A stretch of 64,000 nucleotides of DNA, taken from positions 62,001 to 126,000 of the forward strand of contig JAKOGI010001194.1 of assembly GCA_029747015.1 (NCBI GenBank), written 5' to 3'. The notes below the pieces were generated by a model. The model worked only from the letters and a program-made list of their open reading frames with translations, did not search any database and was not told where the DNA came from. Below are positions 35,260-47,390 of the stretch, in pieces. Every line of letters begins with the position of its first letter. Position 1 is the stretch's first letter. The stretch is from Carnegiea gigantea. Its lineage: Eukaryota > Streptophyta > Magnoliopsida > Caryophyllales > Cactaceae. A program made the position numbers and the translations under genes.

Positions 35260-35755
35260 ACAAGATAAGTGCAATAGATAGACAACTAGATTGGACAAGC
35301 AAAGTGTAATAGATCAATAAATGGATTGGATAAACAAGGTACAATGGATGAATAAATAGCTTAAACAAGCCAGGTCTAATGAATAGATAAATAGATTGAA
35401 TAGGCTGCAGTGGAAAGAAAACATGCATTTGCTCATATGGAGCCAAGTCAAGTACGCCAACAAGATTAAATAAGGATTACTGAAGTTCACTTATGACAAG
35501 TGGATATGAGATATAGGTGTGAGAATTGCAAGTGCCATAAATAGATCAATAGATTGAACCGGTAAAATACAATGGATAGATCAATAGATTGAACGAGCAA
35601 AGTACCAATGGATAAGTAAATAGATTGAACAAGTGACATAAGAAACGTGCCTTTGCTCATATGGAACCAATTCAAGTCCAGTAATAAGATTGAATAGAAA
35701 AGCCGCAGTTTACTTATGAGCATGTAAGATATATGTGTGGGAGTTAAAGTTCAAA
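35260..35755. repeat. Higher-order minisatellite: two blocks of about 35-bp repeats
   Basis: Imperfect units of the type AATGGATAGATCAATAGATTGAA occur about three times in 35260-35410 and about three times in 35530-35640. Each set is followed by a matching unique stretch (TTTGCTCATATGGA at about 35430 and 35653). The whole block of about 250 bp was therefore duplicated after the small repeats formed. Confidence 0.75.
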
Positions 35756-36492
35756 ATAAGGAGAGTAAGGGGATTATGACAATCACAATCACCTACACCA
35801 ATGAGAGTTGAATTACATTATGAATTCAGAACAAGTTATACAAGCGTATTATTATGAATAAATGAGATGTAAGGTAGATGTGTGAATCAACTCTCAGCGG
35901 ATTGAACGACAACTCATGATCATGAAATAAAGATGGTAAAGGTCGAGAGCACTGGAATGTTGACAACCATATAAGGTCGAATAAAAATGCATGGCACACT
36001 TAACAATGGGTTTGCGAAGACATGGAAGATCACCTGAATAGGAAATATGGGGTTAAAATGCCACGGAGATTAAGCAATATTGGATAGTATCAAGTTTTGA
36101 AGATGATACAAGCAAACAATTACAAGAATGACTATGAAAGGGCATTCCCTTAAGAGATAAACTGTGGTTGCATGATTTAAGTGTGATATCCGGACCTCAA
36201 TTCATTCCCAGAAAAGACATCTGTTGTTGGCAGTACACAATCATAAGATTCTGTTTTTCTTCTTCACACATATAAAATGAGGGATTTCCCACAGTGACAC
36301 ACTTGGTCAAATAACTCCCTTCTGTAATAACTCACTTTACTAAATTTATAGTCCCTTGAACTCTGCTAGGGGTCATGTGATAAGGGCTCTGAAAATGGAG
36401 TAAGCACCTAGAACTAGGTTGATATGAAAATCAATGTTGCTTAGGGAAAAACAGTCCTGAAAGTCCTTAGATGAAACATCTCTAAATCCACC

Positions 36493-36552
36493 AACTATAA
36501 ATATGGATATGGATATACCGAGTACTGTAAATATGGATATGGATACACCGAG
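36493..36552. repeat. 30-bp tandem repeat, two units
   Basis: TAAATATGGATATGGATA followed by CACCGAGT or TACCGAGT is repeated once with two or three differences. Confidence 0.85.
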
Positions 36553-38743
36553 TGTGGTTGACAAATCACTAATATTCAATGCATTACTGACATGATAATT
36601 CACTTACTTGCACAATATAATTGGGGGGATAAATAAGGCTTTTCTTCCCTCGGCTCGTAGAAATGCACGTTTAGCCAATCCTCATCTCTCAAGCTAACCT
36701 TAAGATCTTTACCAATCATCTTAGTCCTGTAAATACACAGTCAGTTCACCCCCATAATGATACCAGATCTGCCAATCAAACTAGATTGAATGTCCAGTGA
36801 ATATGGTTCTAGCACTACGACTAGAGGCATGTGTATAAAAGATAAACATTCAACTGCCTACTGGTCTCAGTAAATTGAAATGACAGGGGGGTAATCTAAA
36901 ATGTAAAGAGATGTAACGACAACATGAACTCTTACAATGATATTTCTTTATTGGTTAGAAAAGACTGGCCTGTAAGCTGAATGAATGAAAGGATGAAGAA
37001 TCGTAATGAAAAAGGCAAGACATAGAAATGACCTGCATATACAAGACATGCAGTTTATTCATGATGGTCATGATAGTAAGGTAAATGATCGATGTTATGA
37101 AGTTGAGAGGGAGTATTAAGTAATGAAGGTGAAGAAATACAACAGATTACCAAAGCGGCTTTTGAAAAGTCATATGGTATCCGTATGTGTGTAAAATGAT
37201 GAAGATAAGTGTCAATACTAACAGAAGGGAAATTTTATTCGTCTGGTGTTTGAAAGGACAATACGTCAAGATGAAGGAGTCAATCTTATGACTGAACATG
37301 ATGATATCCATTTTGCAGTAAATGGAAGTCTTGAGTAGGCATATAAACTTCAAAACTACTGCAGATGGAAATAACACAAATCATTGTTTATCATTACCAA
37401 GCTAGGCTGTACTAGAAAAGAAAGAATTACCAAAATAATTTGAATAACGACATGCAGTCACGGCCATAGAGTAGTATGCCAGCATGATGTGACGGTGCTA
37501 TAGAAACACAAACAATATGGATACATTTAATTGCTGAAAGGGCACTCAATGACTGGGTCTAAAGCAACCAAAGGCTTTGCAAGCAATAAACGAATAGTGC
37601 CCAAATAGAAGCAATGAGTTCAAGTAGGTGACAGTAAAAATATGAACATAGTGATGACTAAGCTGCAAGTAGAATGAGCCAAATATGTTTAGGAAGAACT
37701 GCAAATCGCACAGAAATGCACACCGAGGGTCATTATAGGCTCCATTATGGAAATAAAGAATTAAACGGGTATGATTATCAGGGTTTGAATCACCTATAGG
37801 AAAGGTTGCTCATATGTGTTTGAAGAAGTCCCCACAGACCACATATGAGAATTTTCATAAACACTCCATTACAAATCAAGAGAATGTTAGCAGCAAAGAA
37901 ATGATGCCTCGGAACAATTCAAGGTAACTAGGGCAGAAATAAGTCAATTACAGGAAGTAATGGGAGCATTGCTGATATAAAGTCTTACAAGACCAGATGA
38001 TTCCGATACATGGCAGCTTAATCTTATTTGTCCCACACATATAATGCCAAGTAGCACACCATAAGCTACTAATTGTTATCACCATATATAAGCACTCATT
38101 GTAGTGCTCATCTCATACTGGTTCACCTCAAAGATATTGTCCCACAAGGCATTTCCTCATCTAGAGATTTACATCTAACTTGACACTATATAAATCCCTT
38201 AAGAAGTTGTAAATGGCATCCTCACATCGGCTTCAACCATCACTGTACTCAAGGTTAGGTATATTAATACACCTCAATAACACTCTCAAATCCTGGGGCA
38301 AAACGGACAGAGTTCCGCCTAAAAACTGATTAACACCCAGGCTTAAAGCCTTATAATAGATACCTAAAACGGAGAGAAATACTTCAATAGCTCAACGGCT
38401 ACACGCCGGAGTTCATAACTCAATGAGTCACACACCCGGAGTGCACGATTGCAAAAATTTAAACAAATAAGAGAAATGAAACATACAATACAACTCCCAG
38501 ATAAATGAGAGCATGCCTCACAAACAAGTGACCCAAATGGTTCCACAGTCCACTTTGCTCATGCTTGAATCTCATGATATGACCAAATGGTTGAGTCGCC
38601 CAAATGAAAATAGTTTCTCCATATATGCCCATATATATGAACTTATAGTCAATAGCTCATTTAACTAGTCCAACATAACTCATACACACCTTGATAACTA
38701 ACTCATAAACACTTGATAGCTCACAGTGGCCCTTAAAATCTTA

Positions 38744-38755
38744 GCTCTGATACCA
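38744..38755 (-). promoter_or_regulatory. Primer-binding site of large LARD
   Basis: The minus strand reads TGGTATCAGAGC, the initiator tRNA-Met type, four bases inside the right-hand LTR. This sets the element's orientation. Confidence 0.92.
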
Positions 38756-38759
38756 AATC

Positions 38760-41700
38760 TGTAACGCCCCCAAAATGATAATGATATGATTTATAGAAAA
38801 CTACAGCGGAAGATTTGATAATAGAAGGCGCTACCGCCGTCCTGATAAGGACAATGCTCACTTAAACCATTTAATCTTGCAACTCGTGCTGACAATCACA
38901 AAATCTATTAAACTGAAACACTTCAAGATCAAAGTCCATAATAGTTCAACCATATCATGTACTAACTTACATTCCATACCACACAAGTAACTTGACCCTA
39001 AGGTTGGTTCCAATATTCATGCTATGCTGAATCTACTGTGAGCATTTGACGAGTTCCAAAAGGGCTTGCTAAATGGAGAAACATGTGATACTTCATTACC
39101 TAAAATGGAAAAGATGAAAACCATTCGAAAATATGAGCAAAAACTCGGTACATACATTTCTGTATTGTAAAATGAGCATAAAAACACTGTTGATAGGTAC
39201 CCGTCTTTACAATTCATTTAGTTAGCAATAACAATGAAAATAAAAGTAATACGAAACTGAATTGCTCATTATTTGGATGTGAACCCCTTGCACTGATATG
39301 ATCTATATATAGGTGTCCACCTGCTAATCCGATCAAGAGTTGGCCTGAAGCCGCACGGGTAAATGATGGGCTGACGCCCTATAGATGATAACTGACGGGG
39401 TCACAAGCTAAATGGCACATCACTGTATAAATTGATTCATTGATAAACTCATTAAGAGTTGTAACTTGATAAACATGATTTGCTTTTTGAATATACAGGC
39501 AATGGACGTACCTTGAGCCTTTAAAAAATGTCATCTAACTTGATACAATTCAGCTGTTTCATAAATGTTCTGACTTGATAACACTTATGCATAATGGGGA
39601 ACGATAACTAGGCCTCAACTTTGTTTTATAAATGTCATTGTAAGTATGTGTAGTCAGTAAATAATCTTTACTCACATAATTGAGTAAGTAAAAGTCTGTG
39701 TAGCAGAAATTGAGTAATTATATGGTATATATAACTTGGGTATTTCAATATAACTTCAAAACTGAATTGATGAAAGTAATTAAATTTGATATGTAAATGA
39801 AAGTAAAATAGTCCACAATGAGATAAATGAGACTACAAAGGAAAAGGCCATGATGGTGATAATTGAAAGAGTGACTATGGTCTTTTCTGAAATAGGTTAC
39901 TGATACGGGTTTAAGGCTTGCTGAAGGCTTACTGATGTATAACTTGATTCAAGATAACAGCAAGTACACTAGATTGGCTTGATAAATGCATTTGATATAT
40001 GCTGAAGTGAGTAAGTAATAAAGGTTTGAGGCAAAGAGAGATATACCTTGGTTCAAAATAGCATAAACTGCAATAACTTGGTATGATAAATATGGTTTCT
40101 AAGTCACAACTCTCCGCACTTCTTATATTTCATTCATAAATCCATTAGATAAAGAATTCCACCCCAAAATGAGTCATTGATCTTAATAGAAGCTATTAAA
40201 CTTACTAAACTTGGTATTTTCTTTGTAAAATCCATAAATGATTCACAGCTCATAAACAAACTCCTAATTTGTATATTTGTCTTCTTATTTCTCATTAATC
40301 AGGCTAAAAGGTCCATGAAAGTCCATGAATATTTGTGTCCCCCTAAATGACCATACTTGGTCCAAAATACACAAAATGAGTGCATGATCAATCTCAGTCA
40401 ATCACCAAAATGATCAAAATGAGTGCCTGATTGAAATGAGTGCATGCTCTTTACACATTTATTCAAATGCTTCCAAAAATCACCAAATTCGAATTACTTA
40501 ACCAAAATTCATGAAATCTCATAGGAAATTCAAAAATAATATGAACAATCTACAATACAATTTTAAAAAATTTCCTCCAAGTGTACACTGCACAGAAATT
40601 GTAATAACAACCTGATTTACACCCAAGCAGGTCAGTTCACTTTAAAAATTCATAGCTTTCATTCTAGACATCAAATGGAGACCTAAAACCCCAATATGAA
40701 AAGATTAAAAGTCCCCAAAAACTTTCATTAAGGACACAAAGCATGATGCCCACAATAGAGTTCCCAAAATGGGGCTAAAATATAAGTGTGTTAGTTTTTG
40801 GTCCATCCTGCATAGCTTTGGTAAAATGATCATAACATTTTCCATAGACCTTGGATTGAGGCGATTCAAGAGGCATTTTAAAGCTAGCACACCGAACTAT
40901 ATAGCCACCAAAAATCATAATTTTTGGCTGGACCATTCATTACCAGTGTAATCCTAAAGTCAGCCCTAATTTTCTAAAATTCCAGCCCTTCACTGATTTA
41001 ACTTTCTCTTCTTCTTTCACATAAAACTCACATGAAATCATTTCAAAACACCACAATCAAATATAAAAAGATCATTTAAGGCCTCATATACATATCCAAA
41101 CTCTAAACAACTTCATTAATACATAATTACATAATCCGTATTCAAAACAGGATAGTTTTCTTCAAAATTCCATAACTCACTTATTATACATCCAAAATTC
41201 ATGAAATTTTGCTCGAAAATCCCAAATAATATAGAGACTCTACAGTAAAACGTTTAAAATTTTTGGACAATCCCATAATTCCCAGAATTTTCGACAGCGG
41301 CAATTCAACAAATACAAAATCATGAAATCATGCTCTTGATCAAATACCCATAACTCCAAACATCTCCAAACTCAATAAAAATTGCACAATAACTATCAAT
41401 TTGATCATCCAAATATAGCCCATAAATAAAACAATCATAAAACTCAAGGTAAAATAAGTTAGGATTTTGGGATATACCTCACTTTAGGCTTGAATTAGAG
41501 GGAGGAGGAGCTGTTTTGAATGACTTTGACGGTTAGCCAAGATAGCTAGCAGTAAGGGGGAGTTGGGGCAACTGGGACATGGCCGGAAACCACCAGAACT
41601 GGCGGCAGCTGCTGCCCCTGTTTTGTGCTTATGCGTGAGGCAGAGAGAGAAAGAAGAGGGTTGGGTTTTTGTTATTTTTGTTTGCTGAATTTTGTGCGTA

Positions 41701-42291
41701 AAAATTGTCAATTTATAGCCACATATGGCTGTAAATTTTCAACCCAAAAAATAGCTTTTTGCTAATTAAAATTAAGTGCTAACATGAGCAATTAGTGAAA
41801 TAACAAAGTTAGCAACGTTTTGGTCTTTTATTTTGGGCCCAGCAAGCTAAGTTCGGGCTTGAAATATTATTCGAAATGTTGGAAAAATTTTATATTACTC
41901 AGGATTAAAGTTTATCGAAGGTAAGAAAATAATTAATCACTAATTTATACTCACCGAGGCCTAATATCGATTCACCCGACATTTAATCAATCAACGAAAC
42001 TCGAATTAACAATCAATAAAACTTGAGTTGCAAAGTGGTACCCAAAATAAAATATTTCCTAACCGGGATGATTAAATACGATAAATGAAGGTGAAAAATT
42101 TAAATAACATAATGGAATTCGTTAAATAAATAAATTGGGTATAATTGAATTTAATAAACATGATTTGGTTAAACAAATAACCATGAGTAATTAGGTCAAT
42201 AAACATGATAAAGTAAATGAATAAACATGATTTATGAAATAAATAAAGATGATTTAAATAAATAAATATGGGTTAGGGTTGGGTTATTACA
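38760..42291 (-). repeat. 5' LTR of large LARD
   Basis: 3,532 bp, colinear with 30703-34260. The TATA-like minus-strand GGCTATAAAT is at 41711-41720. A short segment near 33525-33570 of the left LTR (part of the GC-rich stretch) is missing here near 41585. Confidence 0.9.
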
Positions 42292-43865
42292 ATTTTGATG
42301 ATCAAAGTTATGGAGGGTATTGCCCTAATTGAAGTGGATGAATTAGTTTGCTAATTCCAAGGGAGACTATGAGCTTGAGGGTTAGTTATAATTAATTATC
42401 TAGCTTAGAATATGAAGCCATAAATGCTTAGATTTACGAAATTATTTTTTTAATATACTATCCAATATTACCATAGTGTTCTCATTTAATTAAGGAACTT
42501 TACCTTCAAATGTCACGGTATTCTCATTTAATTAAGCAAATGCTTCTGTGTCGTCCATCAGGCTATGCTTGAAACCCTCCCCCCCCCCCCCCCCCCCCCC
42601 CCCCCAAAAAAAAGAAACATAGACTTACATTCTAGGGTGGAAATTAAACATTCGTGCAGTATAGGTCAAATTGTTGTAGTCCTGAAAGTAGGCGGTATTC
42701 TTTCTAAACTATCCTGGTGTGGTCCTTGATGTTAAATATTTCAGTTAATTTATAACTTTTTTGTAGTACCTGAAGCCAATATTCAATGAGGTGTCGAAGC
42801 AAATAATTCATTTCAAAGTTATTTTTCGTGGGCAAAGCAAATTAAGTTAGCAAATGCTTGCAAGGACAAGTATGAAAATTTTGTATTTCTCAAATATTTT
42901 CTACTTTGCTCATAGGTTTTCTTGATATACACATTCATCACATATTTGGTCGATTATTGAACTTATATGTTCCATCTGATTATTTATCACTATAGGCATG
43001 ACCACAAATATCTAATTCGATTTTGTGTCAATTAGAGGCATCTCCTATTATCGTACATGTATATGCATTTTTGTACGATTGATGAGAACATTGTGCGTCC
43101 GAGTATATAACAATCATAGAGTCTGGAAGGTTATCTTTATGCATGCCGAGGTATTATAATTTTCTCACTTATTTTGCCTTCCCCATCTATTAAAAATCCA
43201 TTAGAAGCATAGTTTCTTATGCATCAATAGTGTAAAGATATTTTAAGCGTCATCATGGATAAAGAGACTAATAGGTGGATGGTTATTTTGAAAATTGGTC
43301 GAATACATCGCATATCTAGATTCTCAGTGGGTACTACCATACCTAAGGATAAAGAAATAGTGGAAAACAACTTGAAGTTTTTCTTCACTCATTAGACTCA
43401 ATTACCGGTTTTGCTTAATGAGTACAATGCAATCCATTGCCATCACCTCAGACCATTTGTTCTTTTTCTTGATGTCTCTGCACATTTACTTCTCAATGTA
43501 CACACAATTGGCAAAAATAGTATATTATGATTTTGTGACATCTTCAACCCCACCCCCATGTCAATGGCTCTTTCTAAATTCGTTGTGCAGACGTAATTGG
43601 TCTAGTAGTTGCTGTTTAGAAAGCTGAGATGATACGTCTGAGCACCCTCAAACGGGATGTGCTGATTTACGATATGCAATATGTGCTTCCAACTAATTAT
43701 ACCATAACCTTTTTGTTATGTTGTTCTTACTGTTTCAATGTTCTGTTTCATAATAGATAGTATTAATAGAGTACTTTTTCTTTTGCAGGTTCAATGCATT
43801 GACACTCACCTTATGGAAAGATTTTACTGAAGTTGAAAGCAGCTATCTTTCCCATAACTTATTTT
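42292..43865. other. Unassigned sequence with a 27-base poly(C) run
   Basis: AT-rich, no convincing frame. A run of 27 C residues followed by 8 A lies at 42579-42613. This stretch lies between the large LARD and block A of R copy 3 and has no counterpart at the A/C junction near 15838. Confidence 0.5.
42579..42605. repeat. Poly(C) homopolymer, 27 bases
   Basis: An uninterrupted C27 tract followed by A8. G on the other strand could form quadruplexes. Length in the assembly is uncertain, as such runs are error-prone. Confidence 0.9.
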
Positions 43866-44755
43866 CTAAAAACGTGCTGCTGCCATCTAGGTTATTTTTA
43901 AGAGAATACAAAGGTGTGTATATTAGCGGCCAATCTCCTTGATATCCATTGATCTCAGATGCAGTTACATCTCAATCGTTTAACATTGCACAAATTTTTA
44001 AAAAAAGAAAAAGAAAATCAGGCATTGACTTAGCCACGTTTCTCTACCTTTTCTCACATTAACTGCTTACTAGCCCACTCTACCCCTCTAGCTTTCTTAC
44101 ATTTGTCCCTCTCTAAATTGAAGCTGATTGTGACTAATAGTAACTGCTCCCACGTCTCTCCTTCCCCTTCCCCTGACTCTTTCTCTGTCCGACTCTCTCC
44201 CGCTTCTCCCCCTACTTGACTCCCTAAAAACCCACAAGATTAGTCCTAAACCAACCCCTCCCTCACTTGGCTTCCATGTATGCATTGTCATCTCATCCCT
44301 TTTTTCTATAAAATTCTAGAGTAAGACAGCAGTGCCATTAATCAGTTTCATGTTGTAGGGATCATCAATGACCTCGCTGCTGTCGCTATTGCTTATGGGC
44401 TCGATGAGAAGGCATCGACGACTGGTGTTGTTAAGGGAGAAGAACCTCGAGGGTTTCATATAGGGTTTTCGATGATTGTTCTTTTGCTTTCTCGATGATG
44501 GTTAAGTTCACGATTCTGCCAGGCCATTGCCAATATCTGAAACTATCCCAAATTATGGGTCAATTATGCAGAATAGGGCCTTTGTTGATGACAACATCCT
44601 AGTTTTTGGTATTTTTGGTTCACTTCTGTGTGTTTCTAAATTATCATATTATGTTTAATTTCATTCTCCAATGGCGTAGAAGTATGCTCCAATGAAGGAG
44701 TTGCGCTTTGGAATTCTAGAATTGCTGTATTCATTACTCTAAGATGTGTTTTTCA
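43866..44755. repeat. Repeat R copy 3, block A
   Basis: It aligns with 15838-16880 from CTAAAAACRTGCTGC to ATTACTCTAAG. About 200 bases of copy 2 near 16600-16800 are absent. It includes the pyrimidine-rich tract and the Hsp70 fragment, and ends where the CACTA-like element begins. Confidence 0.75.
44325..44460 (+). pseudogene. Hsp70 ATPase-domain fragment (copy 3)
   Basis: The frame reads VVGIINDLAAVAIAYGLDEK, then AST. This is the Hsp70 nucleotide-binding-domain segment whose family form is IIN-E-P-T-AAAIAYGLD-K. The match covers about 33 residues including the hallmark AIAYGLD. Upstream is the pyrimidine-rich tract, not the first 170 Hsp70 residues; downstream the match fades within about 15 residues. 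Copy 2 (16279-16470) has the same fragment with ten residues deleted, so copy 3 is closer to the ancestral state. It is a pseudogene piece, not a chaperone. Confidence 0.8.
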
Positions 44756-44775
44756 CAACAAGCTATTTAATTTTT

Positions 44776-45045
44776 TTTGACGGAAAATTTTGACGGGTAT
44801 TTAGTCTGTCAAAATGTGTGATGGAAATTTTGACGGAAAGCAAAAGTTTTTGACGGGCGCGCAGAGAACGCAGATCTTGAAAAATTTTTTGACGAGCTGG
44901 GGAAAATTTTGACCGTGTCCGTCAAAAATTATGATTAATTTTGACGGACTTCAAACATTTTTGACAGGCCCGTCAAAAATCCGGAAAAGTTTGTTTTTTT
45001 CGACCGTTGCCATCAAAATCCCGTCACAGCTGTCAATTAATTGAG
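44776..45045. repeat. Left subterminal repeats (TTTTGACGG / CCGTCAAAA)
   Basis: About ten motif copies in both orientations within 270 bases. In CACTA elements such motifs bind the element's own TnpA-type protein; binding here is inference. Confidence 0.8.
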
Positions 45046-45399
45046 GATCCCCCAGCAGCTTCAAGGCTGTAACAACCTGAACCTAATATTCATTTTAATT
45101 ACATTGAATCATCTTAATTACAAATTAATCAAGTTGGGCCCTGTATTTCAATTTAGCATTTTCTATGTATATGGACATATTTGTGCAATTGCAGGTTGAA
45201 TCGGCAGAGTGGTCCCGAAATAGATTTAAGTTACTCTTCAATAATTTATTAAAAAATTCTAATAAATAGTTGAACGTCCAAAAAACATAAATTTCAATTC
45301 AGTAATTTCAGCCCAAAAATATCAACTTAATTGTATATCTATGAATGGAAAAAATAAACAAAAATGAAGTAGAGTAAAACTAGATAATGATAAGAGAGT

Positions 45400-45990
45400 G
45401 ATGAAAATAATAATAATAATAATAATAAAGTAAAATTTTAAAAAAACAAAACCAAAAAAAATTAAAAAAAAAACACACCGACAAAAGGTCGGGAATAACC
45501 CAAGCCAAACCCCCAAAACTCTCAAACTCTTCTCTGCCTCACTAGCCCGGCACCCTCCACCCTCCACCCCTCTCCTTCTTCTGCTACTCGCTGGCCGCCC
45601 ATCAGCGCCACCGGCACCTCTATCCCCGTCGCCGGCCACCCTGAGACCCAAACCCTTGCCTCTCAGCCCCGTGCAAAAACCCCCTCCCCTGTTCTGCCTC
45701 CCCTCCTCTGCCGGCCAGCCCGGCGATTCCCAAGCCGCTGACGACCGTTGCTGGTCGCCCATCCGCCGGCCATTCATCCACCGACACCATCCTCTCTCTC
45801 TTCTGGTGCTTACTCGAAATTGTGGCTCTATCGAACAGCCCTCTTGCTGCCCATGTTTTTGCGTTCGTCGGCCATTCGATGTTGCTGCTGCCTCACCAGT
45901 CGCTTGACGCCGCCGTCGGGTCGCCGGATCCCGCCGTCCAATGCCACTCAGTTCAATCTCCTTCTCCTTCACTCCTTTGGTTGTGTTCAA
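45400..45990. other. GC-rich, leader-like island inside the CACTA-like element
   Basis: An ATT microsatellite (45408-45428) is followed by about 470 bases of C/G-rich sequence (CCGGCACCCTCCACCC, CGCCGGCCACCC) with open frames on both strands and then GAAACCCTAACTTCTATAA. Overlapping open frames in every direction are a composition effect, so I call no gene. It resembles the GC-rich leader of a plant gene or of a long LTR. TGTAACAACC at 45069 could be an LTR start, but I found no matching end. Confidence 0.35.
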
Positions 45991-46681
45991 GTGATAAAAG
46001 GTCTGAAACCCTAACTTCTATAAATATGAATTTTGATGTTAAATTTGTTGTATTAGCTGAGTTATTTAGCGTTAATGAATGCCAATTTGAAATTTTCTTG
46101 AATTTTCGGTGTGAAATTAAATTGGTAAAGGGAGGTTGAAGGTTGAACATGAATCAAAATGTGTGAGTTGAAGGCGTTTAGATAGGTTTTAAACAAAATT
46201 GAATGAAATTAGTGGGTTATATATGTTGAATGTGTGGATTATATTATGATCATGATGTGGTACTTTGGGTTATGGATTGAATGAAAGGTTGGATGTTTTG
46301 GGTGTGAGGATTTAAGCTTGTTTATATTGTTTCGATTATGTTTTATAGAATATTTGACTGAAAGCAGTGAAATACATGCGTTGAATGTGGAAGTGTTAAT
46401 GTCTTAAGCGTGGTGATTTAGGCTTTACATGGTTGAGTGAAACCTTGAACTATTAGTGCTAGTTTGAAGATGTTGAGCATAATTTTAAGGAAAATCAAAT
46501 GGAATTAATGGATTAACCAAGGGTTAGAGAAATGTGTAGCCATGGATATAGTGGTTTAGGAATTCTTGAATAAGATTTATTATAATCATATTCGTTGTAA
46601 TTACATTGCCTTATGGGGGCTTAAATAAGTTGAATGCGCTGATTAAAGTGAAAAAAATATGTTGGAAGGATGAGCGTAGCC

Positions 46682-47047
46682 CAAAGGTTGATGGTAGCTG
46701 AGATGAGAATGATCAGGTGGATGTGTGGTTTTACGAGATTGGACAGAATTAGGAATGGAGTAATCAGGAGCCTAGTTGAAGTGGCCCCCATAGAAGAGAA
46801 GATGAGGGAATCGAGGCTCAGATGGTTTGGCCACGTAAAAAGGAGAAGTGTGGCCGTCCCAGTGCGGAGGTGCGAGATGATCGTCTCCCCCGGTGGAAAG
46901 AGAGGGAGGGGTAGACCGAAGAAGAGCCTAGAAGAAGTGGTTAGAGAGGGCCTCAGAGTTGTCGGTCTGACGGAGGACATGGCTCAGGATAGGAGGTTGT
47001 GGCGGGATAGGATTAAGGTCTCTGATTGTAGGAGACCGATCGCGTAG
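46682..47047 (+). pseudogene. C-terminal part of RTE LINE reverse transcriptase protein
   Basis: The frame reads AEMRMIRWMCGFTRLDRIRN, EKMRESRLRWFGHVKRRS and GGKRGRGRPKKSLEEV to a TAG at 47045-47047. These are the C-terminal tail motifs of plant RTE polyproteins, after the polymerase domain. The catalytic core is missing through 5' truncation. No frameshift or stop interrupts the remnant. By chance an ATG inside the target duplication (46670) is in frame with it, giving a 125-codon chimeric frame whose first residues (MSVA) come from host DNA. Confidence 0.88.
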
Positions 47048-47390
47048 GTAGTAGTAGCTTCGGTGGGGTGGGGCGGGTAGGGTTTTGGTGTGCTTGTCTG
47101 CAGGTCGTGCTTTGCTGGGATGTGACGGCATTTAGTGCCCCTGGTTGGTTGAGGTATGTCTCTGCTCCTTGTTTATTTTGCTCTCCGGCTCATTTTCTCC
47201 TCCTTGGTTTTTGGTTTGCAATCGCTTTCTCTATAAACCTTTTTCAAAAAAAAAAAACTGTTTTTGTGGGTCTTAAGAAATCAACCTCTCTATGGGTAGG
47301 AATACCGGTAGAGGTAAGGTTGCCTACAGCTAGATCTCCCCAGACCCCGCGAAAGCGGGACCCACACTGGGAGTTGTTGTTGTTGTTGTT
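46682..47390 (+). mobile_element. 5'-truncated RTE-type LINE with (TTG)n tail
   Basis: A 709-bp non-LTR retrotransposon end, nested in the CACTA-like element. It holds the last part of the reverse-transcriptase protein, an untranslated tail containing the characteristic CCCCAGACCCCGCGAAAGCG segment, and a (TTG)n terminus at 47373-47390. A perfect 13-bp target duplication flanks it. The TTG-repeat tail instead of poly(A) is typical of plant RTE elements. Confidence 0.92.

Larger units (their letters stand above)
34261..38743 (-). other. Interior of large LARD, no gene recognised
   Basis: No frame longer than about 100 codons and none with a retroelement motif. The left end carries the polypurine tract (minus-strand AAGGGGGAAAGG at about 34262-34275). 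Contains a duplicated minisatellite block (35260-35755) and a 30-bp repeat pair near 36493-36552. A non-coding interior of this size matches the LARD definition. Confidence 0.7.
30703..42291 (-). mobile_element. Large non-autonomous gypsy-type LTR element (LARD), minus strand
   Basis: Two direct repeats of about 3.5 kb (30703-34260 and 38760-42291) begin TGTAACGCCCCC and end GGGTTATTACA on the plus strand. Orientation is minus: the minus strand carries TGGTATCAGAGC (38744-38755) beside the right LTR, and an AAGGGGGAAAGG polypurine tract beside the left LTR. The GAGGACGAAACT sequence before that tract is typical of the 3' end of chromovirus (Tekay/Del-type) polyproteins. The 4.5-kb interior has no frame resembling gag or pol. 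Flanks are TTTTT and ATTTT, so a target duplication is only approximate. The LTRs differ by roughly 5-8% in blocks I compared by eye. Confidence 0.9.

Noticed and set aside
30703..42291. Segmental duplication of a 3.5-kb host region
   Set aside because: TG...CA ends, a PBS and a polypurine tract at the inner edges show that the two copies are LTRs of one element.
45322..45990. 222-codon minus-strand open frame as a host gene
   Set aside because: It lies over a GC-rich, low-complexity stretch with open frames on both strands, ends in a poly-Ile/Phe tail encoded by a microsatellite, and has no recognisable domain.
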